Source of the DNA: Setaria digitata
Lineage: Eukaryota; Nematoda; Chromadorea; Rhabditida; Setariidae
Direction: 5' to 3'
DNA: 64,000 bases
Assembly (NCBI GenBank): GCA_003640385.1
Contig: RCAB01000130.1
Coordinates: forward strand, 1 to 64,000
In this document: in pieces, positions 24,901-34,898 of the stretch
How the letters are laid out: each line of letters opens with the position of its first letter
Position numbering within the stretch: the stretch's first letter is position 1
Translations under genes and position numbers: made by a program
The notes under the pieces: generated by a model
What the model was told of the DNA's origin: nothing
Database searches by the model: none
The model's input: only the letters and a program-made list of their open reading frames with translations

Positions 24901-27900
24901 CCAATTAATGAGTACTCTGCCATCTATCATCCTGGTAACACTTACGTGGTGAAGTCGCGCAAATTTTATAAACGAAAGGATGCACCAGAAGAGAGGAAAA
25001 AGGAGAAACCTGGTAGTGTAAAAGCGAAGAAAATTGATGAAATGCATTTGACCGGGGATGAAATTGACGATGAACAGCGTAAGAAAGAAAAAGATAATAA
25101 GGAAAATCTTTCCACAAAGTATGAAGACCAACAAAATGTGGCCACATACACAGCAAAAATTGTCTGCAAGAGTTCAGAGAAGAAGAATACGGAGGTTGGA
25201 AAGCATCCGTTCAGGCATCGTATGGTTGCAGGTGATGTTGAAATTGTCGGGAAGGCTTCTGTAAAACCTGAGACGTATAATCTTGTTACTGTGCCTTATG
25301 ATGGGCCAATGAGCCGCTTAGAGTATGAGAAGGAATTATCGTTCACGCCTATCCAGAAATATTCAGCGGCCTATCACAGTGGCATTTCCTATAAAAAGGC
25401 GAGAATGTCGCGTGATAGTAGCAGTGAATCAAGTTTAAGCTCAAGTTCTAGTAGCAGTTCTTCAAGTACCAATTCTTTTATTTCACATACGCAAACAAAA
25501 TCCGAGAAGAAGGCCGTACCGCATATGAGAAATTCGGATGATAAAGATGATACTGGTGATGAATCAGCAAAAAATAGAAGTTTTTTTTCGTTTTGGCGTA
25601 AATCGACTACGCGCAATGAGAAAGAGGAAGGCTTTGCAGATATTAAGAAACAAAAACTGAAGGCTTCACCAAAATCTACTCTCACTCAACAAGAGTCCAC
25701 ATCTTCAGTCTATTTTACCGCAAGCCAGGAAGCACTGGCACCATCGCGTGACCTTTCAACACTATCACTGAAAGATTCCGTAAATGAGCCAATGAGTAAT
25801 TTAAATGTGGAGAACAGAAGTAAAAAAATGAGCGCAAGGCTTTACCTCAAGGGCGAGCCAGCAACAATTACGGAATATGGTGAAGATAAGAGCAAAGGTG
25901 GGAAATTTGATGCGTACCATTTTTGGCGATCAGCAGACAAAGGAAGTAAGGTAGCTTCTAAGAAGCTAGTTTCTGAAAATGTAAATATTTGTAGCGAGGA
26001 TCGACGAACTCATGTTATTGGTTTTGATTCATTGGAGGAAGAAGCAAATATTGGATTAGCTATAAAAGATGAGAAGGAAGTAACTAAGAAGAATGAAGCT
26101 ACAGAATTAGAGGTGACTGAATTATCACGTTCAAAGGATATGAAAGAAGAGCCTTTAAAATATGCTTTAGTGATGCCATCAGCTGATGACGTAGCAAAGA
26201 TCAAGGCAAAAAAGAGTGCTTTGATTTATCTCAAATGTGATTCAGAGCTTCCCGAAGATTTGCCGTTGAATGTCAACAGCACTCCTGAGATTTCTGGGCA
26301 ACAACAGACAGCAACGGCATCCGTAGTCTCATCGCTCGATCAAGCAAATTATTCTCGTATGTTATTAAAAGCTGATAAGCCTACTGAATGGGGATTAACC
26401 AACAAGAGAAATATTGCCTCACCGGAAAGTACTGATTGCGCAAATGAACATAATCTGAAAAAGCCTCAGGAACAGGATGGTATTAGATATATGGCAAGGA
26501 TTGCAGTTAAGCGTGAAATACGAAGCGGTGATGAAAATTTGAAAGAAGATGCAGGCCTGGGAGGAAAAGGAATAGATGTAGCAAGCAGATCGGGTTTCGA
26601 GGCAAAAGAGTTTCATCTTCGGGGTGCAGGAAGTAATTTGGAGGGAGAAATTGTAGATTATAGCGGTAGCAAACATGGGGCCAATGAAGACACGCACACT
26701 GAAAGTGGTGGAAGTGTTACAGAGACGAACGAGTCAAGTAACCTAAGTAATGGTGATGGAGCACTTACACATAAAATGATTTCTGGATTGAAAATTAGGC
26801 AGAAAACATTAAATGAAAGCGATGTGGTCGTAAACGAAAGTAAAAAGGATAGTGGTAGAGGCACTAAAAGTGGTTTTTTCTCTTCGTTTTGGCGTGGAAG
26901 TAAACCGAAAAGTAACGAGCAGCTGAAAGAACAGAAGTCGATGACAGGAAGTGATCTAAGTGAGATCGGATTAAAGCCGGCAGAAACGAGCTCAGAAGTG
27001 GATGAACCAAAATATAACATTTTGCAGAAAAAAATTATTTTTGATGAGGACTATAAAGTGGATGGATCTGCGGCAGGTACTGCTTCTCAGATTGGAAAAC
27101 AAGCAGAACTAGATTTTATCCCTGTTTATGATTTCTCTTACGTTCCTAATTTCGCCGCTACAGCCCAAAATGTGGAATCAGTTCCTGCAACAAATACAAT
27201 TAAGGATGGTGGCGAGAAACAGATCGAGTTAATAACTACTACTGAAGACCAAACCATAATGAATCATGGAATAAAAGATGTCGAAGAGTATAATAATATG
27301 CCTACTTCGCTGGAAAGTGAAACTGATAAATCTGAATATGAACGATCAGCTGTTAATGCGAAACAAACTGTGATGGGAAAGACGTTTGTTTCGGAGTTAA
27401 CCTGGAAGAAACTGGATACAGCGGAAACAGAAAGACATAAAGATCAGTGTGCGATACCGAAAATTGAAATTGAAAAACTAGTTCATCAGAGTGGAATCAG
27501 TGATGGTGAAACATCAGATGAACCGTATAAATTTACCCAGACACCACCAGATCTTCCAGTTCCAATGGTTTATCTCGAAGACTCCAAAAGATCTGGTAGT
27601 TTTATGGAACAAATCAAGCGACAAGTAACGCAGGTGCGTGCTATAATACAAAATTGTTGCACGACTTTTCGCTTACCTTTTTTTTCTTTCTTTCTGTAGT
27701 TTTTGTGCTAATTTAAGTGAAGCCCAGTTAGAATTATAAGTTCTTAGCTGTAGGACGCACTTTTTTTTTTTAATTATTTTGGCTGCATTTACTTTATCTC
27801 AATATGTGCTCTTTTAATTATCTTTTATCTAAAATCTTCATTTTTTTTTTGCTTATTTTTTTTTTTGAAAGTAGTTTATTTTTTAGTTGAAGCTAGCTAT

Positions 27901-28102
27901 TTTTGTTTTTCTTCGTCGCAGTCAAAACCCCATAAACTAAGCTTTTTCTTTTTTCCTTGTCGAAAAAAGCTATGTAGTCGTTTTGCTTACCGCAGTTTTG
28001 AGTTTTGATGTCGTGATATATTGATATGGCAGTGTCTTGTCCTGTTTATTGTGAAATTTAAGAAATATTAAAGAAATGAACTATATGCACTTACTGTTCA
28101 AG

Positions 28103-28137
<35 letters not shown>

Positions 28138-31100
28138 TGAAATTTCAGAGCACCGAAGTTTGTCATGTTTGAATCTATAGGGTGAAATTTGTCTAAATGG
28201 GATGATCTTTTTTATTTTAGGTAGTTACTAAAGCGTCGCCATCATCAGATAAGAAAAAGAAGTTTAAGAAAGAAAAGCAAATGAAAAAGGATGCGTCATC
28301 ACATGAAGGAGAAGGCTCCAATCCATCTGAAAATGAACTTATACATAATCGTGATTCCTCGTTTTTCAATCAGTCACAGGTAATTCTTACTAATTTGTTG
28401 AAACAAAGGTATATATCAGTTCTTGTTCCATAAAACAGGATTCATCGTGTCAGTGGTTTCAGAATTTAGTAGTTGCGATAGGTCTGAAAGTCATCGGAAT
28501 TTATTGACTATAAAAACAGCAGTTTTATAGGAAAAGGAATTTTTAGGTATATTTGATCGGCAGTTAATTCCTTTTCGTGACAAATATATTGCAGGAAAAT
28601 ACAGACAAGCCCGGCAAATTGTCTTTTGAAGAAATAAAAGTGGACGACAGACAAATGGTACTTGAAAAGTTCACAGAAAGAAAGTATGATCCGAAGGATG
28701 TCAAAGTTTTACCAGCCGTTATCTGTTCGACCAACACTGTAAGTTCTCGAAAGTCAAGGCCACTTTAGCATGAAATCAGCTATTTTTTTAGCTGCAGAAA
28801 AATTTGTATTGCTTTTTATTTCTTTTCGTTATGAAATATTTCTTATGGGAGATATGCATTATTGTAAAGTGTGGGACAGACTAATCATTCGCTTCGGATA
28901 TGAGAGATTACTATTTCTTTATGGAAATGAATTTTAGCTTTTCTTTTTTGGCTTACAATATTAAACCATGAAAAAAAATTTCCGTTTTGCTTTTGCTTAT
29001 CTAACTTTTTTCTTCAAGGATATTCACAATTTTTAAAATCGAAGATGACATACATGAACTGATATGCCGTATTTGATGCATGATACATCCAAGTCATTAG
29101 GAACTTGTTCCTTTATAAAACTGAGAAATAATATATTACAGAAGTCTGTGTCTCCTCCAGTCATCGCGTCCTTACATTGATCCCTAGCCAGCTAATATTA
29201 TTGGAATCTATCGGTTATTTATTAAATATTTGTTGGGATTCTCCTAGTTTGTTCAAAGTTTTTTATTGTTTGAGATTGGTCAGTTGTCCTTTCAATTCCA
29301 TTTAGGCTTTTCCAAAGGGGATTTAATGCATGTGTAATGACCGAGTACAACTATTTGAGAGAAAAGGTGTTCAAATACATGGTGGTATAAGAAATAACTG
29401 GTTATCTCTTGAACCCATGCATTATATTTTGTGAGGCTAGTTTCTGACATTTAGAACTTAATAGAAGTTTAGTGAATTTAACATTTCCAATCACTGATGA
29501 ATGCAGTGGGAGAGTAACAAATACACATGTGAAAAAAGTTGAGGGGACTTATCAGCATGTAGTAATTAATCTTTTCATAGATGCTCTGCTTGACCGTAAG
29601 ATTTTTATTTTGGTTTCATTTTGTAATAAATTGAATAATTTTCCTTATTTCACAATGACATAACTCAATTGTAATCCGTAGAAAAAGAGCAATGTAATAA
29701 ATAATTGTCCAGTTTCCTCCATATTCGTATAAACGTGACTATGTTTGTTTGTATTATTATTTATAAAAATTTTATTTCTTATGTGTCTATTTTTAATTTA
29801 TGTTCTGGTGTAAATATGCTTTAGGGCTGTGTTTTGATACCAAAATATTTTCAGCAAAATCTTAATTTCCAAACGTACGTTATAAAACTTCATACAGATA
29901 TTCCTTTAATATTATGTTTGAACTCAGTTCTTAAAGATGAGATTGAAATAGAGGAATGATTTTCGTCAATTTGCTTACTTCTTTTTAGCCTTTTTCAGTT
30001 TCCAAAATGAATGTGTAAAATTTTCTCAATTTATATTTTCTTGAGAAATTTTTTTCAGCGCCTATTCTATACAATCATTTCACATCGTGAAAGTGATGTT
30101 GGGAAGAGTAGTTATGGAAAAATTTGCACTATATGTATAATGTCATGGTTTTTCAAGTTCAAAAAAATTCTAAATTTTCATCACCATGCCGTTGTTGTAT
30201 TCTAATTACTTTGTTTTTTGCAGGAAGGTTCACTTTCTCATACAAAAGTCGGTTCATGGCAGGAAACGGTAAATGAGCCAGAAACAGTGATCACCAGTAT
30301 TGATCATCACGGAAATATTACCAGGTTTATGTTATTGTTCCAATATGTTTCCTCTTTCTTTCACTCTGAAACAGTTTTTAAAACTTTCGAGTTTTTCTAT
30401 ATTACTAGTTAGTTCAGTTGAAATGCTTCAAGGTACCATAATATAGCTATTATCTTTTTGTAGTTTATACTGATCGATGCCACATTGTATAGAATGATAT
30501 CATTATTGTTGGTGCTGTAATCCTTTTTCCTTCTACTTTCTTTTATATTATGAAAAGAATGAAAAAGCCTGCCTGACTTTAATTTTTTAAACATTTTTTG
30601 TGATTTAATCAGAAGAAGGTAGAGACCAATTTGTAACTCAAATGTGTTACTTCAGAAAGACAGTCAAAACACGGAAAGTGACGCATACTGCACAGAAACA
30701 GACGTATCATGCTAATAACGATTTGAATCAAAATGGAGAATCTGTAATGTCTTTCATGAGTTTGCAGCATTATACTATTTAATAATTTCCTTTTTGTGAT
30801 GATTACAAAAGGCTTGATTCTTAACTGCTCATTTACAAACTTTTTATTTTGAAATTATTGCATTAGTCGCACTAGTAAAGGGGCATTTTTCTTCTCCGAT
30901 AGTTCATTCCTGGTTAACAGTTCTTTGGTTCTTTGGTTTTAAATTTCCACCACTGTTTTCTTTACTACTTACTTTTAAAATGCTTTTGCTTAACGAATCA
31001 AAAAATTTTATTTTTTAGCATTTGTCGATTGTAACGTAATATTTGCATCGTGTTGATAATCTTAACTAATAAATGAAGTACTGCATAGGAGGAATAAATG

Positions 31101-32476
31101 CAGCATTTAAGCTATTATGTAATGAACTTGATCCCAGGATTTCATGAATTGTTCTTTCCTTAGGATATGAATGTGTGTGAAACGGTACAGAAGACATTTG
31201 CACAATGTGATAATGAGGATGTAAAGGGTGCGCAAGCTTTGATTACTGAAACACTTGGTCAAATGTTGAATTATGAAGGAAGCAGTGAAGTGGACAAAAT
31301 TAATGGAAACGATTATTCGGATATTCCTGGAGAATTAGTTTCTAGTCGTATTATTACACAAGGCAGTCGTACTATCGAAACAATAACTGTAAGGATATTT
31401 TTTTTATTGACGGGCGTTAGTTTCAAATTTTTAAATCTAAATGTTTTTAAAATTTTAAAGCACTTTCAGAGTGGTATTACGAAACAGTTTTCTTGAAAAG
31501 GGAATTGCAGCAGATGTTATGCGTTATTTAGAGATTTTTTTTTCTTTCTTTAGTTATTTAGAGACGTTTAAAGAAACCATTCGAATAAAGTGTGGCATCA
31601 CAATGCTTCATGATTAAAAACATTACTGTGCTGCACCAAAATTTTAAGTTAAAAATTCATCTTTGAAGTTTGCAACAGATTAAGCATATAATGAATACCC
31701 ATCATACCAAATTATATTATGAAGCTGAAAGTTACTTTAAAAAATATTCAGGAAGAGAGTCTATTGATGTATTTCTAGAGTTTTATATGTAGTATACTTT
31801 CAGTATAAGACTGAAAAGAATGGCATTGTTGAGACTCATGTTGAACATCGTGTCACTATTCATTCTAGCGATGATATTGATCATGATGCCGTAAGTTTCC
31901 CTCACTAAGAATCTTTATCTGCCTTCAGACTAGTTTCTCTGTGGTTAATATCTCGATGTAAAGTTGATTTGCAGTTTGGAAAAAAATTTTGAAAGTATCT
32001 TTGCACGACATCTGGATTTTCTGAAATTGTTACCATATTTAAAACCTTATTTTTCAATTTGAACTATTAATATTAATCCCTATTTCTGGAAACTGATTGC
32101 TACGGTTCAACTTCACTACTTTTGTTCTTGGAGATGAGTAAAAATGAAAATTTGAAAATTTTCGTGATATGTTCTTTTCCTAAAACACTTCGAAGCTAGT
32201 TTTTCCCATTTTAAAAGGGATTTTAAAAGGAATACACTGTATAGTTTTTTTATTTTGGAAAGAAATATGCCTTATGTTAACTCGTATGGGAAGACGTAGT
32301 TCCATATTTAACTTGTGTGCCTGTAGGTATATTAAGTTTTATCGAGTTATTCAAACGAAGAACAGAGGAAAATAAATATTTTTTAGGAATTGAGCCAAGC
32401 AATTCTAGAAGCAACCAACATGAATCCGGATATGACAGTTGAAAAAATTGAAGTGAAGCAGGAATCACAATGTTAG
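17244..32476 (+). CDS. frm-1: Protein 4.1 / coracle-like FERM protein (FRM-1 type)
   Basis: Members of this family tether membrane proteins to the spectrin-actin cortex. Eighteen exons keep frame: 17244-17369, 18136-18240, 18855-18897, 19987-20107, 20230-20403, 20667-20754, 21221-21373, 21489-21586, 21831-22003, 22282-22373, 22837-27633, 28221-28379, 28595-28738, 30224-30324, 30656-30743, 31164-31388, 31804-31890, 32387-32476 (2287 codons). Residues ~28-303 form the FERM domain (GSELFDKVC and [11 protein letters not shown] in F1; [11 protein letters not shown] in F2; [13 protein letters not shown] in F3). Residues ~304-360 form the FERM-adjacent region ([18 protein letters not shown]). Residues 392-1990 are a repetitive tail from one exon. 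Residues ~2092-2287 are the 4.1 C-terminal domain, with RTIETIT, DIDHD and [11 protein letters not shown]. No classical spectrin-actin-binding segment is evident; exon 12 is Lys-rich. The domain order separates it from ERM, talin and FERM-phosphatase proteins. The orthologue name is by resemblance to nematode FRM-1. Exon edges are inferred and additional or alternative exons are possible. Confidence 0.88.
17704..17883. repeat. Triplicated segment around N17741 and N17826 in frm-1 intron 1
   Basis: A block containing GTTTGATATGATCATAAG and GCTGGCCGACATT occurs three times (near 17704-17740, 17772-17825 and 17829-17883), with Ns between copies. Identical ends at Ns indicate unmerged contig ends. 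The true intron probably has one copy. Confidence 0.8.
18919..18963. repeat. (TC)n-(TA)n microsatellite in frm-1 intron 3
   Basis: A TC dinucleotide run of about 32 bp passes directly into a short TA run, just downstream of the exon 3 donor. Confidence 0.85.
24127..24288 (+). repeat. Tail repeat, long unit copy 1
   Basis: About 54 residues containing RPEAYGLP, then SYNEPL, then [16 protein letters not shown]. It aligns over its length with the copies at 24781 and 25231. Confidence 0.75.
24781..24945 (+). repeat. Tail repeat, long unit copy 2
   Basis: About 55 residues containing [17 protein letters not shown], then [16 protein letters not shown]. Same order and spacing as the other two long copies. 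Confidence 0.8.
25231..25392 (+). repeat. Tail repeat, long unit copy 3
   Basis: About 54 residues containing [16 protein letters not shown], then [19 protein letters not shown]. The poly-Ser run follows closely. Confidence 0.8.
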
Positions 32477-34523
32477 TGTGACGCCGTAATTACTGTTTGC
32501 CGTCGACACTGTTGCTTTGAATATTTATTTCCCTGTGCTTTCAAACTTTATTTCCAAAAACTCTCTTTAAATTATTTTACTTGTTTCCTTGTGCGACTAT
32601 GAAAGAAAAAATCTGTCTTTTTTGTATTCCAATATGTATTAATAAAATAAATCAATTGCTTTTATAATTAAAAAAAATTCTTCTGTTTATATAATCAAAG
32701 CTTTGCATCCTCTTATTTTCTTGTCTATTGTTTTCCCTGTTTGATTTCGAAGTACTATTATCCAAAGTATTTTTTGTTCTTGTATTTAACTTTTACATTG
32801 AATGCTCCTAGCTTTTTAATACGATTTTATCATCATTCTTCCCGGTTTGAAAAAAAAAAATAAAAAAAACAATTGATTAAGTTGTATTCATTTGGTTGAG
32901 AAATAACCTTGTAAGTCATAATACATAAGTGAAAATTTCTGATATGCATCTTAATACCTATGTTCGGCTTAGTATTTTCGACCTGTAAGGAATTAATAGC
33001 AGTCAGCTGTTCAAAAAAATTAAAAATTAATAAAAAGAAGGAATTGTCTTGCATCTAAGTTTTTCTCTTTTGCTTATTCCACACTGATTTTGAGGCGATT
33101 GAGTAGCTGTGTGTTGACTCTTTCAACCTGATTTCTTATTTCATCTTCGAAGTTGCGGTGGTTTCGGAAGGTAAAAATTTAACGACATTGAAAGGAATCA
33201 TTGTATTTGCTCCACATTTTCTTCATTATTATTTGATGCCAACTATTTCTGATGTCGTTCTTTTTTTCCATTCAGATCGAATTACATTTTTTATCGAGAA
33301 ATAAAGGTATCATTTTCCTTCAAATCTTACATGCTGCTGTAAACTTTTCACGTACGTTATCGCTTATGCGTGGAGATGCAAATTTTAGGCGAGCTTGAGA
33401 ATTATTTGTGTTGTGAAAGTGATCTAAGTAGGATGTTGGGCGCAGGCAGATTTATTGTGCCAGCTCTTACAAAGTGTAGATTATTATCGAGATGAATAGG
33501 AAGGAGCCTGAGAGTAACGGAAAATATGAAAAGTAATGGTTAGTATGTTAGGAAATCGCTGAAATAAAAATGAATTTGAAAAAGGTCACGTAAAAATTAG
33601 GCAGTTAAGTCTATACCCAAGGTGTGAAAAGAATTTTCGATGATTGATGCTTATCGGAGGAATTTGTGTAGTTTTTATTTTAAATTAGATAATTTCGGCT
33701 ATTTGAATAGGATTAAACTAGTGAATATTTTGTAGCTTGTTAGCTTTGTTTCGGTGCAGAAATGGTTGGATACTGGAGCATTTCACAGAGCCAGGAATTG
33801 TATTCCACTGGCCAAAGATTTTCCTTTTGGCCATCACTGGAAGAATGAAGATCGAACTGGCCGAAAAGTCTTCGAGATTTAAAAAAAAATTATAGCACTT
33901 TTTTGAAATAGAGTTTTCACATTGCATAAGCATACTGTTGACGACGTATGGTACGATGATACGTTAAGGCATGCGTCAAATTTTGACCTGTTGACTTGCA
34001 TATAGTACCATTAATTTCAGTTGTGATTCTTTCTTAGGAAATTTCTTGGCTCTAGCTGAGGAAAAAGAGAGTCTCGCAAAAATTTGTGCTGAAATAGTTC
34101 CAAGCCATTGTTCTATGCTATTCCTTGAAGTGATTTTTTTTTTTTTTTTCTTTTTTGCTTAGAATGTAGGTTTCTTGAAACAAGCCAAGTTCATATGTAT
34201 CGTAAGCTTCTCGCAAATTTAGTTGCGATTGATAATTTAGCTTATTATTTTAGTAGAAGAAATAAACTGGCACCATGATAGTTTAGTACTATGTGAAATT
34301 ATTGAAATGATTAGATAAAGGCCACCAGTCAAAAGAGAGCTAGATTTAATTAAGTTTGAATAATGAAGTAAATGATAGTGAACAACTACATGAAGGTATA
34401 TTTGTTGAAGAATGAAAGAGGAAAGCGAATACTTTGGATAATGGTTCGTTTTGCGCTTTCTTTGAAGATTTTTTTTTTTATATATTTTCCCAAAATTCTG
34501 ATATCTTTAAATTTAAATTGCAG
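32477..34523. other. frm-1 3' flank and intergenic DNA
   Basis: About 2 kb of AT-rich DNA between the frm-1 stop and the possible first pck exon. It contains the frm-1 poly(A) signal candidate; beyond that I see no gene, RNA or repeat family. Confidence 0.6.
32641..32646 (+). terminator. Candidate poly(A) signal of frm-1
   Basis: AATAAA lies about 165 bp after the TAG stop, followed by a second overlapping AATAAA-like word. The position suits a nematode 3' UTR end. Confidence 0.5.
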
Positions 34524-34527
34524 ATAT

Positions 34528-34701
34528 ATGTCTAGGCATATTACTATGATTTTCCGAAAGTTCCCCGTATTTCGGGTGATTGGAATGAATTGTTATGAAC
34601 AGTACGGTAGTGCAGCATTAACAGTAGTTCCATTTATGCAGCAATTTTCGTGCTATTCAACGAATCCTCAATCATTCATCTTGGAAAATCTCGTCGAATA
34701 C
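34528..34701 (+). CDS. Possible alternative first exon of PEPCK with mitochondrial-type leader
   Basis: A good acceptor (AAATTGCAG, ending 34523) is followed four bases later by an ATG opening 58 codons up to a donor GTAATA at 34702. The peptide starts MSRHITMIFRKFPVFRVIG and reaches CYSTNPQSF. Its first 20 residues have Arg/Lys with no Asp/Glu and alternate with hydrophobics, like a mitochondrial presequence. Spliced in phase 0 to the internal acceptor ACTTTCAG at 34951-34958 inside pck exon 1, it reads ...[17 protein letters not shown]. That would replace the first 20 residues of the form starting at 34899. No transcript evidence is available, and an unrelated chance frame is possible. Confidence 0.4.
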
Positions 34702-34860
34702 GTAATATATTTTACTTGTTTATTTACCAAATTATTTGTTTATCCCATCGTTAACTTTATAACACTTTTTTACATAATTTCTTAGTTCGAATTTGTAGAA
34801 ATGTATTCGTAGATTCTGTTAACTGCAAGTGTTTGCTTTATACCTTAAGTGCTGGTCTTG

Positions 34861-34870
34861 TTCAGTTTAG
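34861..34870 (+). promoter_or_regulatory. Candidate trans-splice acceptors before pck ATG
   Basis: TTGTTCAG ends at 34865 and TTTAG at 34870, about 30 bases before the ATG at 34899. An in-frame TAA at about 34887 lies between, so translation of this form must begin at 34899. Confidence 0.35.
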
Positions 34871-34898
34871 GCAGATAGCTTCATTATAAAAAGCTGAC

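Larger units (their letters stand above)
22837..27633 (+). other. Giant tail exon of frm-1 with internal repeats
   Basis: This 4797-bp exon (1599 codons, no stop) joins in phase 0 on both sides. It begins Thr/Ser-rich, then carries a degenerate repeat. The commonest unit has the form LPFxPIxEYxAxYHSGxS, with copies near 23257, 23475, 23674, 24232, 24886, 25333 and a weak one near 27108. Three copies are embedded in a longer ~54-residue unit with a PExYxLxxxPYxGP segment. A second word, F-x-F-W-R-x-S, appears near 25579, 25918 and 26871. A third, A-R-I/L-x-x-K, recurs at least six times. A Ser run lies at 25417-25471. Composition is Lys/Glu/Ser-rich, so the tail is probably unstructured apart from these motifs. 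I do not recognise the repeat and assign no function. Confidence 0.85.

Noticed and set aside
22840..27699. The 1619-codon frame as a stand-alone gene
   Set aside because: Phase-0 junctions to the FERM exons upstream and 4.1 C-terminal exons downstream, an acceptor three bases before its ATG, and a donor at 27634 show it is an internal exon.
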